A stretch of 64,000 nt of DNA from NCBI GenBank assembly GCA_902596185.1, contig CACJSX010000001.1:55183-119182 (forward strand). Reading direction: 5' to 3'. How positions within the stretch are numbered: position 1 is the stretch's first letter; every line of letters starts with the position of its first letter. The notes under the pieces were generated by a model that was not told the DNA's origin, ran no database searches, and worked only from the letters and a program-made list of their open reading frames with translations. Positions 62,471 through 64,000 of the stretch are shown here, piece by piece. The translations under genes were made by a program, and so were the position numbers. This stretch comes from an uncultured Pelagibacteraceae bacterium. Lineage in GTDB: Bacteria; Pseudomonadota; Alphaproteobacteria; Pelagibacterales; Pelagibacteraceae.

Positions 62471-63388
62471 TTATCTTTTATATGAATTATTTGATTTTGT
62501 TTTTAAAAGTATTCCAATCTCTTTACCAATTTCTTTAAACTCATTTAAATTACCAACTTTTTTTTCATAAAACCTTTGTTTACCATCTAAAGAAAAAAGT
62601 TCAGCCTCCACTATAATCTTATCTCCATCAACCACTGAATGAGCACCAATTGCTGTTTCACAATCTCCATCTAAAACTTTTAAAATATTTCTCTCAAGAT
62701 GAGCTCTTTTATGTGTTTCCTCATGATTAATTTTGTTTAAAATAGAAATTGTCTCATCATCATTTTCCCTGCACTGAAGAGCAATTACGCCTTGTCCAGC
62801 ACTAGGAATTATTTCTTCAGCTGAAAAAATTTCTGAGATTTCATTTTCAAATTTTAAAAATTTGATACCAGCATAAGACAAAATAATTGCATCATACATC
62901 CCTTCATTCAATTTTCTAATTCTAGTATCTACATTTCCTCTAATTAGTTTACAGTTCAAATCTTGTCTAATTTTTTTTATTTGAAATTCTCTTCTATATG
63001 ATGAGGTACCAACAATTGACTTTTGATCTAAGTCTTTAAGTTTTTTTTTGTTCTTTGTAATTAAAATCTCTCTAGGGTCATTTCTTTCAAGAAAAGAATC
63101 TGTCCTTAATCCTTCTGTCTCATTCGCGGGCATATCTTTCAGCGCGTGAACTGCGATATCAATATTTTTTAACTGAAGTTCTTTTTCAATATTACTAGAA
63201 AACAAACCTTTGCCACCAAGCTCAGATAATCTTATATCCTGTACTTCGTCACCTTTAGTTGTAATTGATTTAATTAAAATATCTTCATTACCAAGGTCGG
63301 TATTTTCAATAATCTTATCTTTAGCTTGTTGAGCATAAAGTAAGGCAAGCTTACTACCCCTAGATCCAATTATTATTTTTTTTCTCAT
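62471..63388 (-). CDS. hemC: hydroxymethylbilane synthase (porphobilinogen deaminase)
   Basis: A 305-aa enzyme of normal length. Motifs are GSRGSKLALLYAQQ, VHALKDMPANE, GTSSYRREFQIK, LIRGNVDTRIRKL and the dipyrromethane-carrying Cys in LDGDCETAIGAH. It polymerises porphobilinogen. It is divergent from tsaD across 54 bp, the common alphaproteobacterial arrangement. Confidence 0.97.
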   Translation of the reverse strand: MRKKIIIGSRGSKLALLYAQQAKDKIIENTDLGNEDILIKSITTKGDEVQDIRLSELGGKGLFSSNIEKELQLKNIDIAVHALKDMPANETEGLRTDSFLERNDPREILITKNKKKLKDLDQKSIVGTSSYRREFQIKKIRQDLNCKLIRGNVDTRIRKLNEGMYDAIILSYAGIKFLKFENEISEIFSAEEIIPSAGQGVIALQCRENDDETISILNKINHEETHKRAHLERNILKVLDGDCETAIGAHSVVDGDKIIVEAELFSLDGKQRFYEKKVGNLNEFKEIGKEIGILLKTKSNNSYKR

Positions 63389-63442
63389 AAAAAATTATTT
63401 CTTACTTGTATAAAGATTGTACAATTATTAAAAACTATTTGA

Positions 63443-64000
63443 ATGAGCAAAAAACCCTTAATTCTTGGAATAGAGTCTAGTTGTGATGAAACAGCAGCTT
63501 CTTTAATAACTGAAAATGAAGAAGGATTCCCAGTAGTTTTATCCAACATTGTTTCAAGCCAAGTGGAAGTTCATAAGGAGTTTGGTGGTGTAGTTCCTGA
63601 ACTAGCAGCACGTTCACACATTGAAAAAATTGATTGGATCGTCAAAAAAGCTATTGATGAAAGTGGAAGAAAAATTGAAGAAATAGATGCGGTTGCTTCT
63701 ACCGCTGGTCCTGGATTAATTGTTTGTTTATCAGTTGGGTTAAGTTTTGGTAAAGCTTTCGCAACAGCAATGAATAAACCTTTTATTGCTGTTAATCATT
63801 TAGAGGGACATGCTTTAAGTCCAAAAATAAATACAAATTTAAATTATCCATATTTACTTCTTTTAATTTCAGGTGGTCACTCACAATATTTAAGTGTTCA
63901 GAACCTTGGTAAATATAAAAGATTAGGAACAACTATTGATGATGCATTAGGTGAGGCGTTTGACAAAACGGCAAAGCTTTTAGGAATAGAATTTCCAGGA
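63443..64000 (+). CDS. tsaD: tRNA threonylcarbamoyladenosine synthase subunit TsaD, N-terminal 186 codons (cut by window edge)
   Basis: Not on the ORF track because no stop lies in the window. From the ATG at 63443 it reads [20 protein letters not shown], then [13 protein letters not shown] and NHLEGHAL with the two metal-binding histidines, and LISGGHSQ: all TsaD (Gcp/YgjD) hallmarks. It transfers threonylcarbamoyl to A37 of tRNAs that read ANN codons. The frame stays open to base 64000, about half of the usual 340-350 residues. Confidence 0.95.
   Translation, partial: MSKKPLILGIESSCDETAASLITENEEGFPVVLSNIVSSQVEVHKEFGGVVPELAARSHIEKIDWIVKKAIDESGRKIEEIDAVASTAGPGLIVCLSVGLSFGKAFATAMNKPFIAVNHLEGHALSPKINTNLNYPYLLLLISGGHSQYLSVQNLGKYKRLGTTIDDALGEAFDKTAKLLGIEFPG

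Noticed and set aside
63389-63442. TTGTA/TACAA inverted repeat between hemC and tsaD as an operator
   Set aside because: Short arms in very AT-rich DNA with no linked regulator; chance is a sufficient explanation.
1-64000. CRISPR arrays, insertion sequences, prophage, rRNA and tRNA genes
   Set aside because: I scanned gaps and protein list and saw no spaced direct repeats, transposase or phage proteins, and no gap with a tRNA-like fold.

Overview
The window looks like a piece of a SAR11 (Candidatus Pelagibacter-type, Alphaproteobacteria) genome. The grounds are very AT-rich DNA, gaps of a few bases between genes, many 4-bp start/stop overlaps, dominance of TRAP and ABC substrate-uptake operons, a DMSP-demethylation gene set in the order known from Pelagibacter, and almost no mobile DNA. 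I saw no insertion sequences, prophage, CRISPR array, rRNA or tRNA. No stretch longer than about 300 bases lacks a gene; the longest candidate (19972-20275) holds a 58-codon ORF absent from the supplied track.

Layout. 1-10.7 kb (minus strand): a long run ffh-rpsP-trmD-rplS-leuC-leuD-leuB-dmdC-dmdB-hydrolase-dmdA (dmdA cut by the window edge). It joins translation/secretion genes, leucine synthesis and DMSP breakdown, and starts with a structured RNA leader. 10.7-12.5 kb (plus): dapF-ftsY. 12.5-20 kb (minus): a TRAP operon with an 883-aa large permease carrying a coiled-coil tail, then an MFS carrier, a hydrolase and a secreted orphan. 20-24.8 kb (minus): a second TRAP operon with an amidase and a small membrane protein. 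24.9-31.5 kb (minus): an ABC importer with two different ATPases and a zinc alcohol dehydrogenase, facing a divergent AcoR-like regulator that lacks the sigma-54 ATPase domain. 32.7-39.6 kb (minus): 2-hydroxyacid/2-oxoacid enzymes (two reductases, a GlcD-like flavoenzyme, an aminotransferase, two tandem FMN oxidases). 39.6-44.2 kb: a PagL-like outer membrane protein and ccmC-D-E-F-G-H for cytochrome c maturation. 44.2-51 kb: a hairpin RNA candidate, hspQ, yciB, a DUF2794 gene, a Bax-inhibitor-1 protein, tas, ialB, a 5'-truncated argG, and membrane proteins. 50-53.6 kb: two unusual photolyase-family genes, a DUF2256 zinc ribbon and a glutamine amidotransferase. 53.6-59.5 kb: accessory oxidoreductases and hydrolases, an AEC carrier and a dehalogenase-like enzyme. 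59.5-64 kb: folD, yggT-type, mscS-type, hemD, hemC and the divergent tsaD (cut by the edge).

How the parts fit: most accessory genes take up small organic acids, alcohols or sulfonium compounds and feed them to glyoxylate/pyruvate-level metabolism. Each of the three transporter operons has a strong hairpin between the binding-protein gene and the permease genes, which should raise binding-protein yield. The most unusual points are the apparent deletion junction joining ialB to a headless argG, the overlapping helices in the ffh leader, the coiled-coil TRAP permease, the AAA-less AcoR-like regulator, and photolyase relatives with lost or rearranged domains.
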